A stretch of DNA of 64,000 nt from Bauldia sp. (GTDB taxonomy: Bacteria > Pseudomonadota > Alphaproteobacteria > Rhizobiales > Kaistiaceae): the NCBI GenBank assembly GCA_028284325.1, contig JANQRX010000012.1, positions 62,001 through 126,000 on the forward strand. The letters are read 5' to 3'. Shown here in pieces: positions 18,688 to 27,779 of this stretch. The notes below the pieces were generated by a model. It was not told the DNA's origin and ran no database searches. It was given only the letters and a program-made list of their open reading frames with translations. Within the stretch, counting starts at the first letter, position 1; every line of letters starts with the position of its first letter. Position numbers and translations under genes: made by a program.

Positions 18688-21600
18688 TCAGCTACAGCCG
18701 GTGGTGCCGCCGCAGGTGTCGCATTTCAGGCAGGTGCCGTTCCGCACCAGCGTGAAGTTGCCGCATTCGGGGCAGGAGTCGCCCTCATAGCCGGCGAGCC
18801 GCGCCGCGCGGGACTGTTCCTCGCGGCTAGGGCCGGCCGCGGCCGCCGGTGAGGCCGCCGTGTCCACCGCCGCGGCGATGTCCGTCGCCGGCTCCGCACG
18901 GCCGACCTCGACATGCGGTGCGGCTTCGGCGAGATCGCGCCGCAGCGCTGCCGCCTGGGTGCCGCCGAGGGACGCGATCGGGCCGCCACCGCCGTCCGGC
19001 AGCGGTTTGACGGCCTGCGCGGCGGTTGCCTCGGTTGAGACCACCGCCAAGCGACGCCCGCGCACCAGCCCGTGGGAGACGGCCGCCTCCGGCGCCGGAT
19101 CCGGGTTCTCGCTGCCAACAAGCCCGGTTGCCGACGCGCCGGCATCCTCGTCGCCGATGTGGGCAAGGTCGTGGCGACCGAGATAGGAGATCGCCAGCTC
19201 GCGGAACACATAGTCGAGGATCGACGTGGCGTTCTTGATGGCGTCGTTGCCCTGCACGAAACCCGCCGGCTCGAACTTGGTGAAGATGAAGGTGTCCACG
19301 TACTCCTCGAGCGGCACGCCGTATTGCAGGCCGAGCGAGACCGAGATCGCGAAATTGTTGATCAGCGCACGGAGCGACGAGCCTTCCTTGTTCATGTCGA
19401 GGAAGATTTCGCCGATCCGGCCGTCGTCGTATTCACCGGTGCGCAGAAAGATCGTGTGGCCGCCGATCTTGGCCTTCTGGGTGTAGCCCTTGCGCCGGTT
19501 GGGCAGCTTCTCCTGCTCGCGCACCGTCCGTTCGACGATCCGTTCCACGACGCGTTCCGCGATCGCCTCGGCGCGTTGCGCCGCCGGGCGGCTCGCCGCC
19601 AGGTCGGCCGCCACCTCGTCCGCGTCCTCCTCGTCGTCGGCGATGAGCTGCGCGTTGAGCGGCTGGGAGAGCTTGGAGCCGTCGCGGTAGAGGGCGTTGG
19701 CCTTCAGCGCCAGCTTCCACGACAGCATATAGGCGTTCTTGCAGTCCTCGACGGTCGCGTCGTTGGGCATGTTGATGGTCTTGGAGATCGCGCCGGAGAT
19801 GAACGGCTGCGACGCCGCCATCATGCGGATGTGGCTCTCCACCGACAGGAAGCGCTTGCCGAGCCGGCCGCACGGATTGGCGCAGTCGAACACCGGCAGG
19901 TGCTCGTCCGCGAGCCCCGGCGCGCCTTCCAGCGTCATCGCCCCGCAGCAATAGAGGTTGGCGGCCTCCACGTCCTCGCGCGTGAAGCCGATGGCCTTCA
20001 GGAGATCGAAGGACGGATCGGCAAGTTGCTCGTCGGTGACGCCGAAGGTGTCCTTGATGAAGTCCTCGCCCAGCGTCCACTTGTTGAACGCGAACGAGAT
20101 GTCGAAGGCCGTCGCCAGCGCCCCTTCCACGGCCTCGATCTTGTCTTCGGTGAAGCCCTTGTCGGCGAGCGCGTCGTGGCCGATGGCCGGCGAGCCTTTG
20201 AGCGTGCCGCGCCCCACCGCATAGTCGATAATGCCGTCGACGGCGTCCTGGTCGTAGCCGAGAACGCGAAGGGCCTCCGGCACCGCCCGGTTGATGATCT
20301 TGAAGTAGCCGCCGCCGGCAAGCTTCTTGAACTTCACCAGCGCGAAATCAGGCTCGATCCCGGTGGTGTCGCAATCCATCACCAGGCCGATCGTGCCGGT
20401 CGGCGCGATCACCGTCGTCTGGGCGTTGCGATAGCCGTTGGCCTCGCCGAGAGAGACGGCACGGTCCCACGCGGTCCGCGCCCGCTCGTTGAGCCGCAAG
20501 TCCGGCGACGTCGCGGCATCGAGCGGTACGGGGGCAGTCCGCAGCGCTTCGTAGCCGTCGGCGTCGCCGTGGGCAGCCCGACGATGGTTGCGCATCACGC
20601 GCAGCATGGCGTCTCGGTTGGTGTCGAAGCCGGGGAAGGAGCCGAGTTCACCGGCCATTTCGGCCGAGGTCGCATAACAGATGCCGGTCATCAGCGCGCT
20701 GACGCCGCCGGCGATGGCGCGGCCTTCCTCCGAATCGTAGGGAATGCCGGACGACATCAGCAGCCCGCCGATGTTGGCGAAGCCCAGCCCCAGCGTCCGG
20801 TACTCGTAGGAAAGCTGCGCGATCCGGCGCGAGGGGAACTGCGCCATCAGCACCGAGATTTCCAGCGTCACCGTCCACAGCCGGACCGCATGCTCGAAGC
20901 CGTCGACGTCGAACCGGTCGCCGTCGCGGAACTGCATCAGGTTCAGCGAGGCGAGGTTGCACGCCGTGTCGTCGAGGAACATGTACTCCGAGCACGGATT
21001 GGACGCCCGGATCGATCCCGATTCGGGGCAGGTGTGCCAGTCGTTGATGGTGGTGTGGAACTGGATGCCCGGATCGGCCGACTGCCAGGCGGCGTCGCCG
21101 ATCTGGTTCCACAGGTCACGGGCCGACAGCTCCTTGGTCACCTGGCCGCTGATCCGCCCGGTGAGCTGCCACGGCCCGTCCTGCTCCACCGCGTCCAGAA
21201 ACGCGTCGGTCACCCGCACGGTGTTGTTGGAGTTCTGGCCGGAGACCGTGAGGTAGGCCTCCGAATCCCAGTCGGTGTCGTAGACCGGGAAATCGATGTC
21301 GGTGTAGCCCTGCCGCGCGAACTGGATGACGCGCTGGATGTAGTTGTCCGGCACCAGCGCCTTCTTCGCCGCCCTGATCTCGCGCTTCAGCGCCGGGTTC
21401 TTGGCCGGGTCGAAGCAGTCGTCGTCCGAGCCCTCGCAGTTGACGCAGGCTTTGATGATCGCCTTGAGGTGCTTCGAGACCGTCTTGGAGCCGGTGACCA
21501 GCGCCGCCACCTTCTGCTCCTCGCGCACCTTCCAGTTGATGTACTCCTCGATGTCCGGGTGGTCGATGTCGACCACCACCATCTTGGCGGCACGCCGCGT

Positions 21601-22419
21601 CGTCCCGCCGGACTTGATGGCGCCTGCGGCGCGGTCGCCGATCTTGAGGAAGCTCATCAGGCCGGACGACTTGCCGCCGCCCGACAGCCGCTCGCCCGCG
21701 CCGCGCAGCAGCGAGAAGTTCGATCCTGTGCCTGAGCCGTACTTGAACAGGCGCGCTTCACGGACCCACAGGTCCATGATGCCACCGTCGTTCACCAGGT
21801 CGTCACCGACGGACTGGATGAAGCAGGCATGCGGCTGGGGGTGCTCGTAGGCGGTCTTCGAAGCCTTGAGCTTGCCGGTGCGGAAATCGACGTAGAAATG
21901 CCCCTGGCCGGGGCCGTCGATGCCGTAGGCCCAGTGCAGGCCGGTGTTGAACCATTGCGGCGAGTTGGGCGCGGCCATCTGCGCGGCCAGCATGAAGCGC
22001 ATTTCGTCGAAGAAGGCCCGCGCGTCGGCCTCGCCGTCGAAATAACCGCCCTTCCAGCCCCAATAGGTCCAGGTCCCGGCCAGCCGGTCGAAGACCTGGC
22101 GCGAATCGGTTTCCGAACCGGTGCGTTCGTCCTCCGGCAGGTCGGTCAGCGCGGCCTCGTCGGGGACCGAGCGCCACAGCCACGACGGCACGTCGTTTTC
22201 CTCGACCTTCTTGAGGCGAACGGGCACGCCGGCCTTGCGGAAGTACTTCTGGGCCAGGATGTCGGCGGCGACCTGGCTCCAGTTTGCCGGCACCTCGATA
22301 TCGTCGAGCTTGAAGACGACGGAGCCGTCGGGATTGCGGATTTCGCTCCGCGTCGTCCTGAACTCGATGCCCGCGTAGGCCGACTCGCCGTCCTTGGTGT
22401 AGCGCCGCTCGATTCGCAT
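18688..22419 (-). CDS. nrdJ: Vitamin B12-dependent (class II) ribonucleotide reductase NrdJ
   Basis: Reduces ribonucleotides to deoxyribonucleotides with an adenosylcobalamin-generated thiyl radical, independent of oxygen. At 1243 residues it is the long alphaproteobacterial type. Seen are the [13 protein letters not shown] region, [19 protein letters not shown], the active-site Asn-x-Cys-x-Glu in [30 protein letters not shown], and a Cys-rich tail ([23 protein letters not shown]) that may bind zinc or shuttle electrons. A region between about residues 1095 and 1200 is Ala-rich linker. The start codon follows an unusual A7 run with GGGG about 12 bases upstream. The promoter carries an NrdR-like box. 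Confidence 0.97.
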   Translation of the reverse strand: MRIERRYTKDGESAYAGIEFRTTRSEIRNPDGSVVFKLDDIEVPANWSQVAADILAQKYFRKAGVPVRLKKVEENDVPSWLWRSVPDEAALTDLPEDERTGSETDSRQVFDRLAGTWTYWGWKGGYFDGEADARAFFDEMRFMLAAQMAAPNSPQWFNTGLHWAYGIDGPGQGHFYVDFRTGKLKASKTAYEHPQPHACFIQSVGDDLVNDGGIMDLWVREARLFKYGSGTGSNFSLLRGAGERLSGGGKSSGLMSFLKIGDRAAGAIKSGGTTRRAAKMVVVDIDHPDIEEYINWKVREEQKVAALVTGSKTVSKHLKAIIKACVNCEGSDDDCFDPAKNPALKREIRAAKKALVPDNYIQRVIQFARQGYTDIDFPVYDTDWDSEAYLTVSGQNSNNTVRVTDAFLDAVEQDGPWQLTGRISGQVTKELSARDLWNQIGDAAWQSADPGIQFHTTINDWHTCPESGSIRASNPCSEYMFLDDTACNLASLNLMQFRDGDRFDVDGFEHAVRLWTVTLEISVLMAQFPSRRIAQLSYEYRTLGLGFANIGGLLMSSGIPYDSEEGRAIAGGVSALMTGICYATSAEMAGELGSFPGFDTNRDAMLRVMRNHRRAAHGDADGYEALRTAPVPLDAATSPDLRLNERARTAWDRAVSLGEANGYRNAQTTVIAPTGTIGLVMDCDTTGIEPDFALVKFKKLAGGGYFKIINRAVPEALRVLGYDQDAVDGIIDYAVGRGTLKGSPAIGHDALADKGFTEDKIEAVEGALATAFDISFAFNKWTLGEDFIKDTFGVTDEQLADPSFDLLKAIGFTREDVEAANLYCCGAMTLEGAPGLADEHLPVFDCANPCGRLGKRFLSVESHIRMMAASQPFISGAISKTINMPNDATVEDCKNAYMLSWKLALKANALYRDGSKLSQPLNAQLIADDEEDADEVAADLAASRPAAQRAEAIAERVVERIVERTVREQEKLPNRRKGYTQKAKIGGHTIFLRTGEYDDGRIGEIFLDMNKEGSSLRALINNFAISVSLGLQYGVPLEEYVDTFIFTKFEPAGFVQGNDAIKNATSILDYVFRELAISYLGRHDLAHIGDEDAGASATGLVGSENPDPAPEAAVSHGLVRGRRLAVVSTEATAAQAVKPLPDGGGGPIASLGGTQAAALRRDLAEAAPHVEVGRAEPATDIAAAVDTAASPAAAAGPSREEQSRAARLAGYEGDSCPECGNFTLVRNGTCLKCDTCGGTTGCS

Positions 22420-22560
22420 TTTTTTTGTTGCCCCAATCTGTGCTGCTTCGCGACCTCAGCCCGGCCGCGAGGCGTGGTTCAGACCTGCGTCTCCTGTCCG
22501 GATGCGCCTCCACATCCAGCTGGGGGTGATTCCCAGTTCTTGTGGTGAAACTCGCAGGAA

Positions 22561-22576
22561 CTACTAAATATAGTAT
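22561..22576. promoter_or_regulatory. Putative NrdR box upstream of nrdJ
   Basis: The 16 bases CTACTAAATATAGTAT match the published NrdR consensus (acaCwAtATaTwGtgt) at all core positions except one, and form a near-perfect dyad. The site overlaps the predicted -10 of the nrdJ promoter, an arrangement that suits repression by NrdR. I looked for the usual second box about 31 bases away on either side and found no convincing copy. Confidence 0.72.
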
Positions 22577-22598
22577 TACCGGCCGCTCTTGTCATCAA
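22570..22598 (-). promoter_or_regulatory. Sigma-70-type promoter for nrdJ
   Basis: On the minus strand TTGATG (22598-22593) and TACTAT (22575-22570) are separated by exactly 17 bases, close to the TTGACA/TATAAT ideal. A start near 22563 would give a leader of roughly 145 bases before the nrdJ ATG at 22419. This is the clearest promoter in the window. Confidence 0.65.
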
Positions 22599-22869
22599 TT
22601 TTTCACACAACCAAAAGGCGACGAAACGACCCGTTAGGGCGCAAAAAACCCTCCTTCGGCAACCGAAAACGGCCACCAAAGCGCACCTGCGCCAATCCTT
22701 CAACTGAGACACTTGCGGGCGACCCGAAGCGGGCCGTCCGAACGAAGAACGTCAAGCTAAAGTGAGTCGCGACAGACCGTCAACCGACGGCCGGACAGAG
22801 CCGTCGCAGCGGTGACAAACTGTGGGAAAGCCAGAGGAAACCGCGAAAAAAGTACGGCCGGTTCGCCCT
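22599..22869. other. Non-coding region between NDUFA12 gene and nrdJ promoter
   Basis: This AT-richer stretch follows the NDUFA12 stop and precedes the nrdJ promoter on the same strand. It holds a minus-strand T6 run at 22851-22846 just after a GC-rich segment, faintly terminator-like but without a proper stem. No cobalamin riboswitch elements (such as the B12-box core GCCACTG) were found. No gene was recognised. Confidence 0.5.
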
Positions 22870-23247
22870 CTACTCCGGCCGCCAGGGCTCGTAGTCCGGC
22901 CCACCGGGCGTCTTCGGAGCAGCATGGAGGATCGATCCGGGGGGACGGTAGGCCTCCGCGCTGCCGGTCAGATTCGGCTGGTGCGGCTGCTCCCATGGGT
23001 GGGGCTCATAGGTCTCCGGCGGCTCGTCGGCACGGTGGTGCATCCAGGCGTGCCAGCCCGGCGGGATCTCGGAGGCCTCGGCCTCGCCGGCATAGATCAC
23101 CCAGCGGCGATCGCCGCCGCGCTCGCGGTAGTAGGCGTTGCCGCGCTCGTCCTTGCCGACGAATTCGCCTTTCCGCCAGGTCCAGAACCGGGTTCCGGGC
23201 GTGGCGCCGTTCCACCAGGTGAAGAGCATCTGCAGGACGAATTTCAT
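22870..23247 (-). CDS. NADH:ubiquinone oxidoreductase NDUFA12-family subunit
   Basis: A 125-residue supernumerary subunit of respiratory complex I, found in Alphaproteobacteria and mitochondria. The start at 23247 (MKFVLQMLFTWWNG) has GGAGG seven bases upstream. Diagnostic sequence is TWWNGATPGTRFWTWRKGEF, then VGKDERGNAYYRER, RRWVIYAGEAEASEIPPGWH and AWMHHRADEPP, all hallmark NDUFA12 features. The Pro-rich C-terminus ends PGGPDYEPWRPE. It lies apart from any nuo operon, as is common for this gene. Confidence 0.95.
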   Translation of the reverse strand: MKFVLQMLFTWWNGATPGTRFWTWRKGEFVGKDERGNAYYRERGGDRRWVIYAGEAEASEIPPGWHAWMHHRADEPPETYEPHPWEQPHQPNLTGSAEAYRPPGSILHAAPKTPGGPDYEPWRPE

Positions 23248-23311
23248 GCCCGAACCTCCGCGGCGCTCACCAATCCGCAATGGGCGAAAAAATCAAGCCC
23301 GGAAGCCAACT

Positions 23312-25813
23312 CTAGAAGAAGGACCGCCGTTGCCACCAGCCGCTGCGGCGCTGTTTCGGCTCCGCGCCCGCCGCCGTTTCGTCCGGCTCGACCTCGTCCT
23401 GCGGCTCCGATTCGGGCTCCAGGGAAGGCGAGGGCTCCGGCTCCGAAACCTCGGCCTCCGGTTGCCCGGCACCGTCGGACAGCACGGGTTCGGGGGCATC
23501 GTCCGGCTCGGCCACCAGGTCGGCGACCGGCGTGGTCAGGTCCGGCACGTCCGCGGGAGACTCATCCGCCGCGGGGTGACCGTTGAATGCCTCGTCGCCA
23601 TCCGTTGTCGCGGCCGCTTCGGTTTCGGAAGGCTGCGCTGCCGCCTCGGTTTCGGCGGTTTCGGCGCCGTCACGCTGGCTGCCGCCACGACGTGACCGCC
23701 GCCCGCCGCGGCGTCCGCGCCGGCGCCGGCGAGGGGCGGTTTCGGACTCCTCGCCGTCTTCCTTGGCCTCGGCCGGGTCGGATTCGGCGCTCACCACAGC
23801 TTCGGGCTCCGGCGAGTCGCCGTCCGGCGGTGCGTCGCCGGCCTCGCTCGCCTCGGCCGTTTCCGTTCCGGCTTCGGTAGCCTGTGCGCCGTCCGAACCG
23901 CGCCGCCGGCGACGGCGGCGACGGCGGCGTCCGCCGTCGCTGCGCTCCTCGTCGGCTTCCTCGGCGTCGACCTCGGGCGCCACCGAATCGGGCTGCACCG
24001 AGGCGGTTGTGGCCGCCTGGTCGACGACCGCGCCGCCGCGCTCGATCGAGAAGTGCGAACCGTCGGCGATCGCTTCGTCGGCGTCGACAGTGATCGCCAG
24101 GCCGAAGCGGCTTTCGAGCTCGCTGAGGTGGGCGCGCTTCTGGTTGAGGACGTAGAGGGCGACGGCCGAGCGCGTGCGCACCATCAGATGGTGGCCGCGA
24201 TCCTTCAGGAGGTGGTCCTCCAGCGAGCGCAAGAGGTGCAGGGCGACAGACGACGGCGCGCGCACGTAACCGGTGCCCTGGCAGGTCTCGCACACCGTGG
24301 TGGTCGATTCCAGGACCCCTGTCCTCAGCCGCTGCCGCGACATTTCCAGGAGCCCGAAGGCCGAAATCCGGCCCACCTGGATGCGGGCGCGGTCCCGCTT
24401 CAGCGCGTCCTTCAACCGCCGCTCGACCGCGCGGTTGTTGCGCTTCTCGTCCATGTCGATGAAGTCGATCACGACCAGACCGGCGAGGTCGCGCAGGCGC
24501 AATTGCCGGGCCACCTCGTCGGCGGCCTCCAGATTGGTCTGCAGCGCGGTGTCTTCGATATTGTGCTCGCGGGTCGAACGCCCGGAGTTCACGTCGATCG
24601 AGACCAGCGCCTCCGTCTGGTTGATGACGATGTAACCGCCGGATTTCAGGGTCACCTGCGGCGAGAACATCGCGTCGAGTTGTGCCTCGACCCCGCTGCC
24701 GGCGAGCAGCGGCTGGTTGTCCTTGTAGAGCTTCACGTTCTTCGCATGGCTCGGCATGAGCATGCGCATGAAGTCCTTGGCCTCGCGGTAGGCGGCCTCA
24801 CCGGCCACCATCACCTCGTCGATGTCCTTGTTGTAGAGGTCGCGGATGGACCGCTTGATGAGGCTGCCTTCCTCGTAGACCATCGTCGGCGCGCTCGAGG
24901 TCAGCGTCAGTTCGCGGACGCTCTCCCACAGGCGCAGGAGGTACTCGAAGTCGCGCTTGACCTCGGCCTTGGTCCGGGCCGCGCCGGCGGTCCGCAGGAT
25001 CACGCCCATGCCTTCCGGCATGTCGAGATCGGATACGACCTGCTTGAGGCGTTTGCGGTCGGTGACGTTGGTGATCTTGCGCGAGATGCCGCCGCCGCGG
25101 GCGGTATTGGGCATCAGCACCGCATAGCGGCCGGCGAGCGACAGATAGGTGGTCAGCGCCGCGCCTTTGTTGCCCCGTTCTTCCTTGACCACTTGCACCA
25201 GCATGATCTGCCGGCGCTTGATGACCTCCTGGATCTTGTAGCGCCGCGGGCGCGACCGGCGGCGCTCGGGCACCTCTTCCAGCGCATCCTCGGCGCCGAC
25301 GGATTCGACCGATTCGGACGCTTCCGGCCCGTCCAGTTCCTCGTCGCCGGTGTCAGCGCCGTCCCCGGTCGGTTCGTCCCCGGCCGCGGGGTCGGGCGAC
25401 TCGCCGTCACCGGCCGCCGCGGCGTCCGGCGCTTCCTCGGTCGTCTCGGCGGTACTGGCTTCGGCGGCCGCGGCGTCGGCCGTTTCGCCGTCGCCGTTGT
25501 CGCCATTGTCGTCGGCCTCGGCGTTTTCACGCTCCTCCGCCTCGATCAGCGCCTGCCGGTCGGCCACCGGGATCTGGTAATAATCCGGATGGATTTCGGA
25601 AAAGGCCAGGAAACCGTGGCGATTGCCGCCGTAGTCGACAAAGGCCGCCTGAAGCGACGGCTCGACCCTGGTTACCTTGGCGAGATAGATGTTCCCGCGA
25701 AGCTGTTTGCGGTTGGCAGACTCGAAGTCGAACTCCTCGACCTTGCTGCCACGGACGACAACGACCCGGGTCTCTTCCGGGTGGCTGGCGTCGACGAGCA
25801 TTTTGTTAGCCAT
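23312..25813 (-). CDS. rne: Ribonuclease E
   Basis: The endoribonuclease that starts mRNA decay and processes rRNA and tRNA, and scaffolds the degradosome. The 833-residue product opens with MANKMLVDASHPEETRVVVV. Its S1 domain is split by an acidic Ala/Asp/Glu-rich insertion (about residues 90-190) before RYKIQEVIKRRQIMLVQVVK, a layout typical of Alphaproteobacteria. The DNase-I-like catalytic segment is shown by ALVSIDVNSGRST and GLVVIDFIDMDEKRN, and the Zn-link by CETCQGTGYV. The disordered C-terminus (from about residue 610) alternates Arg-rich patches (GGRRRRRRRRRRGSDG) with acidic stretches, fitting RNA binding and partner docking. Confidence 0.96.
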   Translation of the reverse strand: MANKMLVDASHPEETRVVVVRGSKVEEFDFESANRKQLRGNIYLAKVTRVEPSLQAAFVDYGGNRHGFLAFSEIHPDYYQIPVADRQALIEAEERENAEADDNGDNGDGETADAAAAEASTAETTEEAPDAAAAGDGESPDPAAGDEPTGDGADTGDEELDGPEASESVESVGAEDALEEVPERRRSRPRRYKIQEVIKRRQIMLVQVVKEERGNKGAALTTYLSLAGRYAVLMPNTARGGGISRKITNVTDRKRLKQVVSDLDMPEGMGVILRTAGAARTKAEVKRDFEYLLRLWESVRELTLTSSAPTMVYEEGSLIKRSIRDLYNKDIDEVMVAGEAAYREAKDFMRMLMPSHAKNVKLYKDNQPLLAGSGVEAQLDAMFSPQVTLKSGGYIVINQTEALVSIDVNSGRSTREHNIEDTALQTNLEAADEVARQLRLRDLAGLVVIDFIDMDEKRNNRAVERRLKDALKRDRARIQVGRISAFGLLEMSRQRLRTGVLESTTTVCETCQGTGYVRAPSSVALHLLRSLEDHLLKDRGHHLMVRTRSAVALYVLNQKRAHLSELESRFGLAITVDADEAIADGSHFSIERGGAVVDQAATTASVQPDSVAPEVDAEEADEERSDGGRRRRRRRRRRGSDGAQATEAGTETAEASEAGDAPPDGDSPEPEAVVSAESDPAEAKEDGEESETAPRRRRRGRRGGRRSRRGGSQRDGAETAETEAAAQPSETEAAATTDGDEAFNGHPAADESPADVPDLTTPVADLVAEPDDAPEPVLSDGAGQPEAEVSEPEPSPSLEPESEPQDEVEPDETAAGAEPKQRRSGWWQRRSFF

Positions 25814-26400
25814 ATGGCGAATTCTCCGCGTCCGGACACGGCAAATGTCTGGCCTGGCGCATTGGCGCCGGCTCCGACGGCCGCGTCACGGACGTTCTTT
25901 TGGGTTGTTTGAGACCATTCGCCGATGCCCCGCCGGGTCACGGTTTCGGAGGCTGTGGGAGCCAACTCCGAGGGCCATGTGAGGGCGGGTGATTGAGGTT
26001 GCATCGGCGCAGTCATGCCTCAATGTTGTAATGACCGCAGCCATAAACAAGCTGCGATGTGAAAGAGACCGGGCCTTGGGCTCCGATCGACGTCCGACGG
26101 CAGGCTGCCAGTTGTGTCGCGATTGCATGCGCCGCTGAGCAGCCCGAGCCATCACTCCCGGCACCGCAGGTCCTACCTTGAAGCGGGGCCAGCCCGGCTC
26201 TGGTCGTCCTGAAACTTCGTGCGTACGGAGGATGAATTCCGTGAATCGGCGTTGTAAGCGTCGCGGCGAGTCTTGGCAAGCGGGGGCGGGGACGGCCGGG
26301 TCGGTCACGAGGCTGTCTTGCGATCGGAGGTTAACGGCAGAGCGCGTTTCCGCTAGGTATCGGGCCACTTCGTGGATTCGAGATACGCCGCCGCCGACCG
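25814..26400. other. 587-base divergent intergenic region (rne / amidase)
   Basis: This is one of the longest gene-free stretches in the window. It must carry the promoters and 5-prime leaders of rne (minus) and the AMIN amidase (plus). A long rne leader would fit the known autoregulation of RNase E in other bacteria, but no conserved leader motif is recognised. Several short open frames exist on both strands; their composition is unlike a protein and none has a good ribosome site. The only clear structure is the inverted repeat at 25992-26024. Confidence 0.55.
25992..26024. repeat. Inverted repeat in the rne leader/promoter region
   Basis: ATTGAGG (25992-25998) and CCTCAAT (26018-26024) form a perfect 7-base stem, extended after a TT bulge by CAT/ATG pairing. 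It lies about 180-210 bases upstream of the rne start. It could be an operator or an RNA hairpin in the rne leader; a T-run is absent, so it is not a standard terminator. Confidence 0.4.
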
Positions 26401-27630
26401 ATGCACGTTAAGTTGATCGCGAGACGAGGAGTGACGGCCGCGTGGCGGCTGCTGGCGCTGCTGGCGTTCGCGGCGGTCGGCCAGGCGCACGCCGCCGAGC
26501 CCATTGTCTTCGATGCCCGCGTCGTCGGCGACGACAACCGCATCCGCTTTATCGCCGACATGTCGGCTGCCGTGGCCCCTACCGTCTTCACGCTCGCCGA
26601 CCCCTACCGCATCGTCGTCGACCTGCCGGAGGTGGACTTTGCGCTGCCCGACGGGGCCGGGATGGTCGGGCGCGGATTCGTCTCGGCGTTCCGGTTCGGC
26701 CTCATCTCGTCCGGCAAGTCGCGCATCGTGATCGACGTGTCGCAGCCGATCGCCATCGACAAGGCTTTCGTCACGGAGGCCAACGACGCCCAGCCCTTCC
26801 GGCTGGTGATCGATGCGGTGCCGACGACGCGTGCCGCCTTCGATGCCGCCACGGAGGCGTATCGGCGCCAGCAGAAGGCGGCGGCCGCGTCCAGCGCGGA
26901 GCGCGAGTTCAATCGCCAGGGCAATGGCGACAAGCCCCTGGTCGTTCTCGACCCCGGTCACGGCGGCATCGATGCCGGCGCCCGCGGCGTCAACGGCGCG
27001 GTCGAGAAGGACGTGGTGCTTTCCTTTTCCGAGATTCTTGCCCGGGAAATCGACAAACGCGGCCGCTATCGGGTGCTCCGTACCCGTGATCGCGACGAGT
27101 TCATCGGCCTGCGCGAGCGCGTGGACATCGCGCGGGAGGCCGGCGCCGATCTCATGGTCTCGATCCACGCCAATTCGTTCCGCGGCAGGAACGTCCGGGG
27201 CGCGATCATCTACACGGCCTCCGAGGAGGCCTCCGGCGCCATGGCGGAGGAACTCGCAGCGTCCGAGAACCGCTCCGATATCCTCGCCGGTGTCGACGTC
27301 GAGCCGGAGGAGCGGGACGAGGTCACCGACATCCTCCTCGATCTCACGCGTCGCGAGACCCGCAACTACGGCGTGGTCCTGGCCCGGACCCTGGTCGAGC
27401 GCATGGGCCAGTCGGTGGAGATGTTCAAGATCCCGCACCAGCAGGCCGGCTTCAAGGTCCTCGAAGCGCCCGATGTGCCCTCGGCGCTGATCGAACTGGG
27501 CTACCTCACCAACGCCACCGACGAGAAACTGCTGACCTCGCCGGAATGGCAGGAGAAGGCGGCGGCTTCGATTGCCGATGCGATCGAGTCGTTCTTCGCC
27601 GCACGCAAAGCCGGCCTGGGGATCAGGTGA
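26401..27630 (+). CDS. amiC: N-acetylmuramoyl-L-alanine amidase with AMIN domain
   Basis: A periplasmic zinc amidase that cuts the MurNAc-L-Ala bond of peptidoglycan, used in cell separation. The 409-residue product has a signal peptide (ALLAFAAVGQAHAAE), an AMIN domain (about residues 35-150; IRFIADMSAAVAPTVFTLAD, YRIVVDLPEVDF) that targets septal wall, and an Amidase_3 domain (about 180-400). Zinc ligands and catalytic Glu appear in VLDPGHGGIDAG, NGAVEKDVVL, MVSIHANSF and SALIELGYLTN. The block EEASGAMAEELAASENRSDI corresponds to the regulatory helix that occludes the active site in AmiC-type enzymes. PBP1A follows 149 bases on, giving a wall-remodelling pair. Confidence 0.94.
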   Translation: MHVKLIARRGVTAAWRLLALLAFAAVGQAHAAEPIVFDARVVGDDNRIRFIADMSAAVAPTVFTLADPYRIVVDLPEVDFALPDGAGMVGRGFVSAFRFGLISSGKSRIVIDVSQPIAIDKAFVTEANDAQPFRLVIDAVPTTRAAFDAATEAYRRQQKAAAASSAEREFNRQGNGDKPLVVLDPGHGGIDAGARGVNGAVEKDVVLSFSEILAREIDKRGRYRVLRTRDRDEFIGLRERVDIAREAGADLMVSIHANSFRGRNVRGAIIYTASEEASGAMAEELAASENRSDILAGVDVEPEERDEVTDILLDLTRRETRNYGVVLARTLVERMGQSVEMFKIPHQQAGFKVLEAPDVPSALIELGYLTNATDEKLLTSPEWQEKAAASIADAIESFFAARKAGLGIR

Positions 27631-27779
27631 GGGAAGCGGTGCGCAAAACTCGCGCCGGGTGCGGAAACAAGGACCGCGACGCCCTAGTTTCTCCACAATG
27701 CGCACTCACCACCGCACAGCGGGCGGTGAACCCGCCCCGGCCTGTCGGCTTTTGACCGCAGGCGAGCGACGGACGCATT

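Noticed and set aside
19072..21735. A plus-strand open frame of nearly 900 codons opposite nrdJ
   Set aside because: The minus strand encodes an unmistakable ribonucleotide reductase; the antisense translation is low-complexity.
22420..22560. Cobalamin riboswitch in the nrdJ leader
   Set aside because: The leader of about 145 bases lacks a B12-box core and is shorter than known cobalamin riboswitches.
22840..22869. Rho-independent terminator after the NDUFA12 gene
   Set aside because: There is a T6 run on the minus strand, but the preceding GC-rich bases do not form a proper stem-loop.
25886..26368. A 160-codon minus-strand frame in the rne upstream region
   Set aside because: Composition is Arg/Ser/Pro-rich without hydrophobic core pattern, and no good ribosome site; more likely leader or promoter DNA.
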